DNA of 53,670 nucleotides from Legionella sp. (GCA_017306715.1 JAFKHV010000024.1:1-53670), one strand, 5' to 3'. Numbered from the stretch's first letter, positions 41,602 to 50,565 are shown. Numbers and translations are program-made. The notes: generated from the letters alone by a model not told the origin.

Positions 41602-41622
41602 TAATAATAGTTAACATTATTA
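41602..41622. promoter_or_regulatory. Inverted repeat, likely LysR operator
   Basis: TAATAAT and ATTATTA form a perfect seven-base inverted repeat with a seven-base spacer (AGTTAAC), in the middle of the divergent spacer between the regulator and the MFS gene. Place and form fit a LysR-type binding site (T-N11-A class). AT-richness lowers the weight of the match. Confidence 0.55.
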
Positions 41623-41679
41623 TCTATTGTTGACTCAAATTACAATAATTAAAATAAAGCATTACTACCGGAGATTTCT

Positions 41680-42876
41680 ATGGAACAGCGTTTACCATTC
41701 ATTACATTAATTTTAATGATTTCATTTGCTTCAGTTAATGCAGTCCTTTTTACCCCAGGGCTACCAAATATTGCTCAGTTCTTTGTTATAGATACCCTAA
41801 CAGCTCAAAATACAATAACTGTGTATATGTTAGGCTATGCTTTAGGCCAACTTATTTATGGCCCTTTAGCCAATCGTTGGGGTAGAAAAGCCGCACTTTA
41901 TATAGGAATTCTGATTCAAATTTTAAGTAGCATAGTCTGTATCAGTACGGGTTATTGGCATTATTATGCTTTATTTCCATGGGCGCGCTTTACTACAGCA
42001 CTTGGCGCGGCAGTAGGTCTTAAAATGACTTATACATTAGTCAATGAAGTTTATACACCAAAAAAAGCCAGCCAAGTAATTTCCTATTTGATGCTCGCAT
42101 TTGCGATTACTCCTGGATTAGGTATCGCTATAGGTGGTTACTTAAATGCTCATTGGGGATGGGTGAGTTGCTTCTATGCCACTGCTTTATATGGGGTGAT
42201 TTTGCTTGTTTTAGTGACCAGATTACCAGAAACAAAAAAACAAGTAGATTCCGATTCATTGCATATAAGCAATTTATTGACAAAATATATGCAACAATTA
42301 AAAAACAGAACCTTAATGCTCTCCTCAATAATTATGGGCTTAGCGACCACCTATGTTTACCTTTTCGCGGCAGTTGCTCCATTTATAGCAATTGAGCTTT
42401 TGGATATGGGTAGCCAAAGTTATGGTATCGCTAATTGTATTCCTGCAATGGGGTTAATGTGCGGTTCCTTAGTAAATGCACGGTTAATCCAGAGAAATAG
42501 TTTATTAAAATCGATTATTATCGGTCTGTTAATAACAGCCTTAGGAAATTTGAGTCTTTATTTTGGACTGTTTTTTAGCGATAACCCTGCCATTTATCTC
42601 TTTGTATCTATGGCGATTGTCTACTTTGGGCTAAGCCTAATTCTCCCAAATGTATCGGTCATTGCCGTACAAAGTGCGGAAGATAAATCTTACGGTGCGG
42701 GGGTTATGAGTTTTCTTAATATGGGATTAGCAACTCTTTTGGTAGCTACATTTTCTAAAATGACGCTCTCATTGAGTCTATTGCCTTTGTGCTATATAGC
42801 GCTGACAGTGGGCATTCTGACCGTTTTAAGTGGATTATTAAAAAATACGCTTATCTTAAGGGTAATTAATAACTGA
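41680..42876 (+). CDS. MFS transporter, DHA1 (Bcr/CflA-like) drug exporter family
   Basis: A 398-residue inner-membrane protein with twelve predicted helices. The motif GQLIYGPLANRWGRKAAL between helices 2 and 3 is the MFS motif A of the drug:H+ antiporter-1 group. PGLGIAIGGYL matches the antiporter motif C in helix 5. The protein resembles Bcr/CflA and MdtL type exporters, so a role in drug or metabolite efflux is likely, with an unknown substrate. GGAG precedes the ATG. It is probably controlled by the divergent LysR regulator. Confidence 0.9.
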   Translation: MEQRLPFITLILMISFASVNAVLFTPGLPNIAQFFVIDTLTAQNTITVYMLGYALGQLIYGPLANRWGRKAALYIGILIQILSSIVCISTGYWHYYALFPWARFTTALGAAVGLKMTYTLVNEVYTPKKASQVISYLMLAFAITPGLGIAIGGYLNAHWGWVSCFYATALYGVILLVLVTRLPETKKQVDSDSLHISNLLTKYMQQLKNRTLMLSSIIMGLATTYVYLFAAVAPFIAIELLDMGSQSYGIANCIPAMGLMCGSLVNARLIQRNSLLKSIIIGLLITALGNLSLYFGLFFSDNPAIYLFVSMAIVYFGLSLILPNVSVIAVQSAEDKSYGAGVMSFLNMGLATLLVATFSKMTLSLSLLPLCYIALTVGILTVLSGLLKNTLILRVINN

Positions 42877-42877
42877 G

Positions 42878-42914
42878 TTTAATGAGAGCAGCTGTTCTAG
42901 CTGCTCTCATTAAA
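42878..42914. terminator. Perfect 16-bp bidirectional terminator
   Basis: TTTAATGAGAGCAGCT and its exact reverse complement enclose a five-base loop (GTTCT). The A/T ends of the arms give U-tracts in both directions. It serves the convergent MFS gene, one base after its stop, and folE. Confidence 0.85.
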
Positions 42915-42941
42915 GGTGAATAAATGCTTGAGGACGATAAC

Positions 42942-43490
42942 TTAATTTTTTGATTGAATTAACGTTAAAAATTCTGCACGGGAAGTTGGATTCAATCGTA
43001 AATCACCTAATAAAACTGAAGTTGACATAATAGAATTCTGTTTTTCGACCCCACGCATCATCATACATAAATGCCTCGCCTCAATGACAACACCTACACC
43101 TTGTGCTTGGGTTGCATCTTCGATGCAGTGTGCAATTTCCGATGTGAGCCGCTCTTGAATCTGTAAACGTCGTGCAAAGAGGTCGACAATCCGTGCAATT
43201 TTGGATAAACCTAGAACCTTGCCATTTGGAATATAACCCACATGGCATTTACCAAAAAAAGGTAGGAGGTGATGCTCACATAAGGAGTACAGTTCAATAT
43301 CTTTTACAATAACAAGTTCACTCATTTCAGAGTCGAAGAGCGCATTGTTAATTATATCATGAATGTCTTCCTGGTACCCTTTAGTTAAATAGCGCATCGC
43401 ATTGGCCGCCCGCTCGGGAGTATCGATCAAACCTTGCCGGTTTGGTTCTTCGCCAATTTCTAATAATATTTTTTTGTATAATTCGTGCAT
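42942..43490 (-). CDS. folE: GTP cyclohydrolase I
   Basis: FolE (182 residues) opens GTP to 7,8-dihydroneopterin triphosphate, first step of folate synthesis. The zinc ligands are in [10 protein letters not shown] and the later Cys of [12 protein letters not shown]. The [16 protein letters not shown] and QERLTSEIA motifs are typical of type I enzymes. It is nine bases after a HIT-family gene on the same strand, so the two form an operon. Together with folP at 13618 it covers two separate folate steps in the window. Confidence 0.96.
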   Translation of the reverse strand: MHELYKKILLEIGEEPNRQGLIDTPERAANAMRYLTKGYQEDIHDIINNALFDSEMSELVIVKDIELYSLCEHHLLPFFGKCHVGYIPNGKVLGLSKIARIVDLFARRLQIQERLTSEIAHCIEDATQAQGVGVVIEARHLCMMMRGVEKQNSIMSTSVLLGDLRLNPTSRAEFLTLIQSKN

Positions 43491-43499
43491 GTTTCGGTC

Positions 43500-43841
43500 C
43501 TAACCTGGAGGCCATGTCATTTGTCGACCGCCTAATAAATGTAGGTGAATATGATAAACAGTCTGTCCTCCGTTTGGATTAACGTTAAAAACGAGTCGAT
43601 AACCATCCTCGGAAAATCCTTCTAATGCAGCGAGTTTTTGTGCTTGTAGAATCATTTTTCCCAGCACTAGCTGATCCGCCTCCACCGCATGGTTAACCGT
43701 AGCAATGTGTCGCTTTGGAATAATCAATAGGTGAGTAGGGGCTTGTGGACGGATATCATGAAAAGCCACCAGTTCATCATCTTCAAATACTTTATTTACT
43801 GATAATGAACCATTTGCAATGTTACAAAACAAGCATTCCAT
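43500..43841 (-). CDS. hinT: HIT-family purine nucleoside phosphoramidase
   Basis: A 113-residue HIT protein like E. coli HinT, which hydrolyses adenosine phosphoramidates such as aminoacyl-AMP. The histidine triad HIHLHLLGGR is near the C-terminus. CLFCNIANGS at the start and the conserved DIRPQAPTHLLIIPKRHI are also typical. It is the first gene of the operon with folE. Confidence 0.94.
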   Translation of the reverse strand: MECLFCNIANGSLSVNKVFEDDELVAFHDIRPQAPTHLLIIPKRHIATVNHAVEADQLVLGKMILQAQKLAALEGFSEDGYRLVFNVNPNGGQTVYHIHLHLLGGRQMTWPPG

Positions 43842-44086
43842 AGTTTTTCCTGTATTATCAAAATGAGATTAATCCCTTAAGGGTAAAGACTTTAACTTCA
43901 ATTTTCTAGTGATCAACCCTAAGTTCCTAAGACAGCATACAATTATACATTTGTTACGGATATAGCAACAGGTACTCTTTGCCTTTTAATGGGTTTTTTC
44001 GCATAATAGCCGCTTTTAAGGTGGATGTTGTTAATAGGCCTCCGCTTTTCCAATATTTGTATAATGATCATGATGAGGGTAAACCA

Positions 44087-44620
44087 ATGAGCTTAATGAG
44101 GATTAAAACTGGACGGGATGTACCTAATGAGGTAAATGTTATTATCGAAATTCCCATGCATAGTGAGCCTGTTAAGTATGAAGTGGACAAGGAGTCCGGT
44201 GTTTTGTTCGTCGATAGATTTTTGGCTACCCCGATGTTTTATCCAGTAAATTATGGATATATTCCCAATACATTATCTGAGGATGGTGATCCAGTTGATG
44301 TTTTAGTGGTTACGCCTGTTCCTTTAATCAATGGCTCAGTCATTCGTTGTCGTGTTGTTGGTATGTTGAAGATGACGGATGAATCCGGAGTCGATGCCAA
44401 ATTATTGGCGGTTCCTGTAACTAAGTTGACCAAAATTTATGAGGGAATTAAAAGCTATGAAGATTTGCCCGAGCATTTATTGAACTCCTTGGAACATTTC
44501 TTTTCTCATTATAAAGATTTAGAACCTGGAAAATGGGTAAAAGTTGAAGGCTGGGAAGGTATAAACGCAGCGCATGATGAAATTATGGCAAGTATCGCTC
44601 GATATAATAACGAGGCTTAG
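44087..44620 (+). CDS. ppa: Inorganic pyrophosphatase
   Basis: A type I pyrophosphatase (177 residues) that hydrolyses pyrophosphate from biosynthesis. The start [13 protein letters not shown] at 44087 has AGGG 8 bases upstream and a TATAAT box at 44060-44065; the longer frame from 43979 is not conserved. The active-site segments [26 protein letters not shown] and the later [11 protein letters not shown] hold the metal-binding aspartates and lysines. Confidence 0.96.
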   Translation: MSLMRIKTGRDVPNEVNVIIEIPMHSEPVKYEVDKESGVLFVDRFLATPMFYPVNYGYIPNTLSEDGDPVDVLVVTPVPLINGSVIRCRVVGMLKMTDESGVDAKLLAVPVTKLTKIYEGIKSYEDLPEHLLNSLEHFFSHYKDLEPGKWVKVEGWEGINAAHDEIMASIARYNNEA

Positions 44621-44627
44621 TGGGATC

Positions 44628-44650
44628 TACTGCGCGTGCGTAGCGCAGTA
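44628..44650 (+). terminator. Possible terminator of ppa
   Basis: A perfect eight-pair stem (TACTGCGC/GCGCAGTA, loop GTGCGTA) lies seven bases after ppa. The run of T after it is poor, so it may only be a transcript-end or stability hairpin. Confidence 0.4.
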
Positions 44651-44726
44651 ACATTTAAAGTGAATATCGATTTATTTTATATCCTGTGTTAAGTTATTTT
44701 CTGGATTTTACTGTTTAAGGAAACAA

Positions 44727-45992
44727 GTGGATTTACATTTTTCAGGCTTGTTCTTGATATTAGTGGTGTTGGTATTCTTTGCTGCTTTCTTCTCCAGCGC
44801 TGAAATTGGCATGATGTCCTTAAATCGCTATAAATTAAAGCACTTGGTGAAAAAAAGAGACAAAAGAGCGTTGCGAGTAAATAAAATCCTTTCCCGACCA
44901 GATTTACTTCTCAGTGTGGTTCTTATCGGTAATACCCTTGCCAACATCGTTGCTTCCACAATAGCTACCCTTATAGGCCAAAAATTATATGGTGAGATGG
45001 GGGTCGCTATTGCAACCATCGTGCTCACCCTGATTATTTTAGTTTTTGCTGAGATGCTACCAAAAACATTTGCAGCAATTTACACTCAACAAGTTGCCTT
45101 TGCCGCATCTATTCCTTTAAATTTTTTTCTTAAATTCTTTGCGCCACTTGTATGGGCAACTACCAGGTTATCAAATAGCATATTACGTTTATTTGGTATA
45201 TCACTCGATAAAGCTCAAAAAGAAGCATTAACGGGGGAAGAGCTCCGCTCCGTTGTTCATGAGGCAGGAGGACTTATGCCTGTTGAGCATAAAAGTATGC
45301 TCATCAGTTTATTGGACTTGGAGTCAGCTACAGTTGAAGACATCATGATTCCCAAAAGTGAGATTGTAGGAATTAATGTTGAGCAACCCTGGTTTAATTT
45401 ATTAGAACAACTCGAAACAGCACAACATACGCGACTTCCTTTATATAAAGATAATATCGACCATGTTATTGGATTGATTCATGTACGAGATGTAATGAAT
45501 TTAGCATTAGAAAATAATTTACACTTGGAAACTTTATTGGATAGTGCGGATACACCGTATTATATACCTGAGGGAACGCCGTTAAATATCCAAATACTCA
45601 ACTTTCGTAAAATGAAAAAACGAAGTTCTTTTGTAGTGGATGAATACGGAGATATTTTAGGTCTTGTGACCATGGAAGATATATTAGAAGAAATTGTTGG
45701 CGAATTTACTACGGATATAGCGACCTTAAGTCGGGATATTATTCCTCAAGATGATGACTCATTAATTCTTGATGCGACTCTAACGCTACGCCACTTAAAT
45801 CGGTTACTTGGTTGGCAGCTGCCGATGATTGGGCCAAAAACACTAAGTGGATTAATTGTCGAGTATCTGGGATACATTCCGCCCGCAGAATCCTGTCTGT
45901 CTATCGATAACTACCGTATTGAGATCTTAAAAGTTAGTGATAATACAGTAAAAAGCGTCAAAATTTTCAAAGAGAACAAAAAGCGGAAATAA
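44727..45992 (+). CDS. CNNM/CBS/CorC-domain membrane protein (YfjD-like)
   Basis: A 421-residue inner-membrane protein. The N-terminal DUF21/CNNM domain (1-190) has three or four helices with FFSSAEIGMMSLNRYKLKHL. A CBS pair (about 205-325, with EDIMIPKSEIVGI, HVIGLIHVRDVM and LGLVTMEDILEEIVGE) binds nucleotides. A C-terminal CorC_HlyC domain starts near 345. The family is linked with Mg2+/Co2+ transport or resistance; the old hemolysin C name is not supported. The GTG start has AAGG six bases upstream. Confidence 0.92.
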   Translation: MDLHFSGLFLILVVLVFFAAFFSSAEIGMMSLNRYKLKHLVKKRDKRALRVNKILSRPDLLLSVVLIGNTLANIVASTIATLIGQKLYGEMGVAIATIVLTLIILVFAEMLPKTFAAIYTQQVAFAASIPLNFFLKFFAPLVWATTRLSNSILRLFGISLDKAQKEALTGEELRSVVHEAGGLMPVEHKSMLISLLDLESATVEDIMIPKSEIVGINVEQPWFNLLEQLETAQHTRLPLYKDNIDHVIGLIHVRDVMNLALENNLHLETLLDSADTPYYIPEGTPLNIQILNFRKMKKRSSFVVDEYGDILGLVTMEDILEEIVGEFTTDIATLSRDIIPQDDDSLILDATLTLRHLNRLLGWQLPMIGPKTLSGLIVEYLGYIPPAESCLSIDNYRIEILKVSDNTVKSVKIFKENKKRK

Positions 45993-46016
45993 CCATTACT
46001 CAGTATATTGACCTTA

Positions 46017-46045
46017 TTGGTTTAATTAGGTGCATGTGGTATAAT
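46017..46045 (+). promoter_or_regulatory. Promoter for the small membrane gene
   Basis: TTGGTT (46017-46022) and perfect TATAAT (46040-46045) are 17 bases apart. The predicted transcript start is at about 46051-46053, exactly at the ATG of the following gene. Confidence 0.6.
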
Positions 46046-46051
46046 TTTCTC

Positions 46052-46339
46052 ATGAAAAAAATTGCGATTTACATGATTTTAGCGACTCTCCTGAGTATCT
46101 TTTCATTTAAAGGGTCCTATCTACAGTCCGGAAAACCTTTTTATAATAAAGTCTATACTTCGTGTGCCAATAAAATTCCTCTTACCCTGACAGGTTGTCA
46201 ACAGAATCAGCAAGCTCTGTTATCACAGAATGTACACGAAATTTCTCTGCTAGTTTTTCTTGGAATAATCATCTTTATCTACATTGGGTATAGCTCTTCT
46301 GTACTGATACATAAACCTTATAAACCACCACGATTTTAA
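46052..46339 (+). CDS. Small membrane protein of unknown function
   Basis: A 95-residue protein that I do not recognise. From the ATG at 46052 it starts MKKIAIYMILATLLSIFSF, which reads as a signal peptide or a first membrane helix. A polar middle with two cysteines (in TSCANK and TGCQQN) follows. A second hydrophobic helix is at about residues 62-84, then a short basic tail KPYKPPRF. If the first segment stays in the membrane, the middle is periplasmic and the two cysteines may form a disulfide. No Shine-Dalgarno sequence precedes the ATG; a promoter ends right at it. An upstream ATG at 46034 lies in the promoter and is less likely. Confidence 0.65.
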   Translation: MKKIAIYMILATLLSIFSFKGSYLQSGKPFYNKVYTSCANKIPLTLTGCQQNQQALLSQNVHEISLLVFLGIIIFIYIGYSSSVLIHKPYKPPRF

Positions 46340-46425
46340 AATTCATCCAAAAAATAAAATACCCTTTAATACGATGGCATTAGCTATTGAGCTAATGATA
46401 TTGTCTAAATTATTAAGGAAAAAAG

Positions 46426-46869
46426 ATGAAATTATTATTATCCACAGTGATGCTTCTAAGCATGTTTTTCAGTACCCATATATATGCTCAAGAAACGTTA
46501 CCAACGAAACACTACTTTCAATTCAAAGTAGCTTGTTATCATACATCGCGTCAGGCAGGACAAACGGTTAATGTTTATGTTCGTTATGCATATAAAAATG
46601 GAATTCAAGAGAGTGAATATCCTGACTATCGATTATTGCGTGAATCTGTGATGAATTATATGGAGCCTACAGAGCGTTTTCCAGAAGCAACTTTTTGGGA
46701 GATTTTAGCTAAAAACATGGCTGAAGAATTATTGCAGAAGTATTCATTGGCTGCTATTAGTGTGCAATTGGATGTTTTGGATAATCCTTCTCCGCAAGCT
46801 TATGAGCCTGGAGATCATGGGCCTACCTATACCATTGGGGATATTCCGCCCTTAGATATTCATCATTAA
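46426..46869 (+). CDS. Exported protein with a T-fold (FolB-like) pattern
   Basis: A 147-residue protein with a clear signal peptide, probable cleavage after IYA (residue 21). AAGGAAAAAAG before the ATG gives a good ribosome-binding site. The mature part (about 47-121) has the order strand - DYRLLRESV - FPEATFWEILAKNMAEELL - YSLAAISVQLDVLDNPSPQ, similar to the layout of dihydroneopterin aldolase-type T-fold proteins, with Glu92 at the place of their ETLA glutamate. FolB enzymes are cytoplasmic, so an exported version would be unusual. The likeness is only a pattern judged by eye, and the function is unknown. It is convergent with the response regulator. Confidence 0.75.
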   Translation: MKLLLSTVMLLSMFFSTHIYAQETLPTKHYFQFKVACYHTSRQAGQTVNVYVRYAYKNGIQESEYPDYRLLRESVMNYMEPTERFPEATFWEILAKNMAEELLQKYSLAAISVQLDVLDNPSPQAYEPGDHGPTYTIGDIPPLDIHH

Positions 46870-46874
46870 AATAC

Positions 46875-46904
46875 TACTCCATGACCGATTCAAGTCATGG
46901 AGTA
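46875..46904. terminator. Bidirectional terminator inside the end of the regulator gene
   Basis: TACTCCATGAC and GTCATGGAGTA make an eleven-pair stem with an eight-base loop; T runs follow on both strands (TATTT on plus, TATTTTAA on minus). The right arm includes the last codons of the convergent response regulator. Confidence 0.8.
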
Positions 46905-47620
46905 TTTCCCCCGGCTCTATTTAGACTCACCTCAGCAGTAAACAGATAACCCCCGTTACGAATTGTTTTTATTAATTCAGGTTTTTTCGCATCCGGTTCT
47001 ATTTTTTGCCTTAGTCTGCTTATCTGAACATCAATACGACGATCAAACGGATTAAGGTCACTATTCTTGGTCAGTTGTAGAAGATATTCGCGCGCTAGAA
47101 TACGCTGAGGTTGCTGTACAAAAGCCAGTAATAAGTCATATTCACCCATACTTAAAAATAATTCTTTGTCATTTGGATCAAACACCCTGCGCGCTGCGGG
47201 GTAAAGGCGCCAGCCATTAAAACAGTAAACATCTTTGTCAGCTTGTGAGTTATTTTTTGCAATCAAAACACGCCGATTGATCGCCGTAATTCGTGCATGT
47301 AATTCGCGCGGATAAATTGGATTAATGATGTAATCATCGGCTCCTGCCTCGAGTGCTTTTATGCATTCATCCTCATCCTTTCGATCACTTGTTATAATCA
47401 AGGGTGTTTGGTGGGTATGATAGAGTTTTTGAATATAATCAATTTCACCTTGTAGTAAAGTCCAGTGAATCAATATTGCAAGTGGTGGATGGGCCGCATC
47501 CGGTAGCGGATACAAACTGCTTCGATGTACGATATCTATATTAAACTGCACAAAATATTTTCTTATCTCTTCACGAACGGGATGCTCGTCAATAAATAGT
47601 AAATAACTGGATTCCGACAT
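46895..47620 (-). CDS. Atypical OmpR-family response regulator
   Basis: A 241-residue protein with a receiver domain (1-118) and a winged-helix DNA-binding domain (about 130-228, with MGEYDLLLAFVQQPQRILAR, DRRIDVQISRLRQKIE and IRNGGYLF). The acidic pocket is partly kept (D11, E12) and T77 is present. The segment where the phospho-acceptor Asp should be reads ILIHWTLLQG, with Trp53 (or His52) at that place, and the conserved lysine of DYxxKP is Asn100. So the receiver cannot be phosphorylated in the usual way. No histidine kinase is nearby. It may work as a constitutive or ligand-controlled regulator. Confidence 0.92.
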   Translation of the reverse strand: MSESSYLLFIDEHPVREEIRKYFVQFNIDIVHRSSLYPLPDAAHPPLAILIHWTLLQGEIDYIQKLYHTHQTPLIITSDRKDEDECIKALEAGADDYIINPIYPRELHARITAINRRVLIAKNNSQADKDVYCFNGWRLYPAARRVFDPNDKELFLSMGEYDLLLAFVQQPQRILAREYLLQLTKNSDLNPFDRRIDVQISRLRQKIEPDAKKPELIKTIRNGGYLFTAEVSLNRAGGNTP

Positions 47621-47725
47621 GGGAAAGTTCCTGGGAGTTTAAAATATAAAAGAGACGATTGTTACAAGTTTATACGTTTGTTGCAACTGCTTTTAGAAAC
47701 TCAGCTAATTGATAAGAAAATTTCC

Positions 47726-49726
47726 TTAATGTTTATCCGCAGATGGTGAGATAATCCTGAAATGACGTTGGTCATAAAATTTATGTACTTGTTGAAACAT
47801 GTTTTGCACGGGAGTAGTCGATGCAAAAAAATCCTGTAAATTATCGGACCAAAATTTGCTCTTTAAATTTAGGATTACAGGGACATAGCCCTTCTTTTCG
47901 GGATATAGTGCCAAAAGCCATGTTCCTTGGATAAGGCCATAAATTTTTTGCTGCTCTATCTCTTCCATATTTTTATGCTTAATTTCTAGTGCTCCATCTT
48001 CTGCATTAACCTTGTAAAATGCAATTCCGATATCCCTTGCTTTTGTTTTTGATAAGATTTGATTTGGGAACATACCGCTTTCAATAAAAAAAGAACGTTT
48101 TGGTAGCGGTTTATTCAACAAAATTTTTTGGAGTAAATTTATTCCATCCATAACGTGATGGGTACTTATGTGCAAAAAACTCATAATTGTTGGGGCTAAA
48201 TCAATTAAGGCAACTTGGCTATTTATTTTTTTTGGCTGGAGGATTGAAAGCCCATTATGATAAATGCGAAATGCTAAAACATTATGATATTGCTCGGGGC
48301 TTAGTAAATCTGAGCCATGGCCGGCACTCTTGTTCAGCGAGGTGGCTGTGTATCGTGTTACATATTTGGTAAATAGATTTGCCTTACCCTTATAATTTTC
48401 CTGTGAAGTATAGCGGGAGCCTGGATAATACAATACCTCGCCATGATCGCTTAATAAAATAAGTAATGCATTATCTAAATAATGCTGTGCTCGTAAAAAA
48501 TTAAATAGTTGCGCATATTGCATATCAACTCGATGTAATGCTTTTTGATAAAGACTATCTCGGCGCTCAATACTAAATTCATTATCGAGTTCCACCGGCG
48601 ATGACTCAGCCCAAGCATAAGGCCAGTGCGGTAAAGCAAAATGTACAGCAAGAAAAACAGGAAATTGAGTTATATGCGTTTTTAACTCATATTCCAAATT
48701 GAATGAAAAGGTCTGGGGATAATAAGAAAAATAACTTGCTCGATTAATATAATTGAAAGGAAAGAGTATGCGACTTACCGATAAATTCATGAGTAAATTG
48801 CTAAGTGGGAAATCATTAAACGAACCAAGTATGACATCGTTAATACCGGTCTTGGGACCGATTATATGTTTGAATCCAAACTCATGACCCAGTGGATTAA
48901 AACGTCGATCATCGGTCGCAAATACAGTCTCATATCCCTGTCGTTGCAAGATCCAGCCAATACTCTTATCCGATTGCACTAGATTTTTTGCTACTAAATT
49001 TTCGGTTGCATGATGATGCTGTGCGTATAAACCCGTAAGAATACTGGTCCATGCCGGATAGGTTCGGGCAAGAGGACTGATTGAATGAGTAAATTGTACA
49101 CTATGCGCGAGAAGATTACTGAGAAAGGGCATATTCTGTTCGTTAATGCTTATCGGGCTTAAGGAGTCTATGCCTAGCAGGATGATATTCGGTTGCTTAG
49201 CAGGAGCCCTGTTCATATTTTTAGAAGAATAGTTCGTGATTCCAAAATAATAAATAATGAAGAGTGTTGCGATACTAATGATCCATTTAATGCTTATTAG
49301 GGCATTCACACAGAATGCAAGTAATATCACACCTGAAAGGATGAAAATAAAAAATGTAAACTTTGATGCTATTGTGGGGCTCAATAGGGTGCTAAATACA
49401 CTTAAAGGATAATAATAAGCATTTCCACTTAAAATGAATAACACACTCGTTCCCCAGATAATCATCAGCCAACTATCAGTAGAAAAGTATGTTTTTTTTG
49501 GTGGTATAGCTGTGAGTAAAAAGGTTTGGAGGATACTAAGAATTAAGTATAGTGTAAGATGCATTAGACCCGTGAATGCTATCTGATACCATACTATAGC
49601 TGGTAAGGGTATGGCTCCAACAAAATTGCCATTTTTACTTAGGATAAGTAATGCTTGTAAAAATAGAAAACAGAAATTACAAATTAAAAAATATTTGAAA
49701 AAATTCAGATATTTTTCGCTACTCAT
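47726..49726 (-). CDS. Membrane sulfatase-superfamily (alkaline phosphatase fold) enzyme
   Basis: A 666-residue protein with five N-terminal membrane helices (to about residue 160) and a periplasmic catalytic domain of the sulfatase/alkaline phosphatase superfamily, the build known from LtaS, EptA and YejM. Metal-ligand and nucleophile motifs are ILLGIDSLSP, RTYPAWTSILTG (likely Thr nucleophile) and LSDHGE. It lacks the C/S-x-P-x-R sulfatase signature, so it is more likely a phosphotransferase or phosphatase acting on an envelope polymer or lipid. The substrate is unknown. Its ATG overlaps the stop of the DUF547 gene (ATGA), which implies co-translation. Confidence 0.85.
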   Translation of the reverse strand: MSSEKYLNFFKYFLICNFCFLFLQALLILSKNGNFVGAIPLPAIVWYQIAFTGLMHLTLYLILSILQTFLLTAIPPKKTYFSTDSWLMIIWGTSVLFILSGNAYYYPLSVFSTLLSPTIASKFTFFIFILSGVILLAFCVNALISIKWIISIATLFIIYYFGITNYSSKNMNRAPAKQPNIILLGIDSLSPISINEQNMPFLSNLLAHSVQFTHSISPLARTYPAWTSILTGLYAQHHHATENLVAKNLVQSDKSIGWILQRQGYETVFATDDRRFNPLGHEFGFKHIIGPKTGINDVILGSFNDFPLSNLLMNLSVSRILFPFNYINRASYFSYYPQTFSFNLEYELKTHITQFPVFLAVHFALPHWPYAWAESSPVELDNEFSIERRDSLYQKALHRVDMQYAQLFNFLRAQHYLDNALLILLSDHGEVLYYPGSRYTSQENYKGKANLFTKYVTRYTATSLNKSAGHGSDLLSPEQYHNVLAFRIYHNGLSILQPKKINSQVALIDLAPTIMSFLHISTHHVMDGINLLQKILLNKPLPKRSFFIESGMFPNQILSKTKARDIGIAFYKVNAEDGALEIKHKNMEEIEQQKIYGLIQGTWLLALYPEKKGYVPVILNLKSKFWSDNLQDFFASTTPVQNMFQQVHKFYDQRHFRIISPSADKH

Positions 49727-50565
49727 GTTGTGACGGATGCGGGGCTGTTTAGATGCCAGTTATAAATATAACTGTCGATAGTATTAATATGCTTGAGCTG
49801 ACTCTTCAAAGGTTCATCTGCATATTGCTGCAGATGATTAATGACATCTTGCTTTGTCCCTCCAAAATCCTCTTCGTACCAATCGTAAAATTTAGAAATG
49901 ATTAAGCGGCCCTCGATAACACTAACTCCTCTTAACGAATTAATATAATTTTTAGCCGCTTCATTTAACTGATTTTCAATTAGATTACCTTGATAGGCTA
50001 CCTTGCTTAAATTCGCAGCGCCAATGCTGCCATTGTTTATGGCATAATGCACGCGAGGGTCGTTCCATATGGGTCTGATTATACGATGATAAATGTCATC
50101 CAAAGATATCGCGTTATTCTTAATGGTAATCAGATTCGCTCCCCACGGCCCAACACTAAAAAGACCTGGTGAGATATTAATTTCTTGAATTGAGGATACC
50201 GGGTAGTAACTCGCTATGGTTTTAACTGTTAGGGCGTTATATATGTTAATCCAATAAGCCAGTTGCTCCTGTCGATTGTAATTGTTGATGTTTACTGTTG
50301 CCATCAATTTGAGATATTCATTAAGCAGTGTCAGATCCTGTGCGGTTAGATGAGCATAATCAACCAGATTTATGTGCTCATCATTAGTTAATACGCGACG
50401 CGATAGAAATTCTTGCCATAATTCATGTGATATTGTTTCAGTAGACATTGGATAAGTTACAAGCCATTGAGGCCATAAATTTTTATAGAACACTGCATGA
50501 GCCCAATTAGAAAAGAGCAAGATAAATAAGGACAGATATAAAGTTCTACAAAATTTATTCGACAT
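49723..50565 (-). CDS. Exported DUF547 protein
   Basis: A 280-residue protein with a signal peptide (cleavage probably after AHA, residue 24) and a DUF547 domain, recognised by QLAYWINIYNALTVK and the later VHYAINNGSIGAANLS. The domain is widespread, and its molecular role is not known; some structural comparisons point to a papain-like or transglutaminase-like fold. It overlaps recR by 11 bases at the start and the membrane sulfatase-type gene by four bases at the end. The tight linkage with the latter suggests joint work in the envelope. Confidence 0.88.
   Translation of the reverse strand: MSNKFCRTLYLSLFILLFSNWAHAVFYKNLWPQWLVTYPMSTETISHELWQEFLSRRVLTNDEHINLVDYAHLTAQDLTLLNEYLKLMATVNINNYNRQEQLAYWINIYNALTVKTIASYYPVSSIQEINISPGLFSVGPWGANLITIKNNAISLDDIYHRIIRPIWNDPRVHYAINNGSIGAANLSKVAYQGNLIENQLNEAAKNYINSLRGVSVIEGRLIISKFYDWYEEDFGGTKQDVINHLQQYADEPLKSQLKHINTIDSYIYNWHLNSPASVTT

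Noticed and set aside
43874..43883. CCCTTAAGGG palindrome between hinT and ppa
   Set aside because: A ten-base perfect palindrome without repeat partner or known operator form; may be chance.
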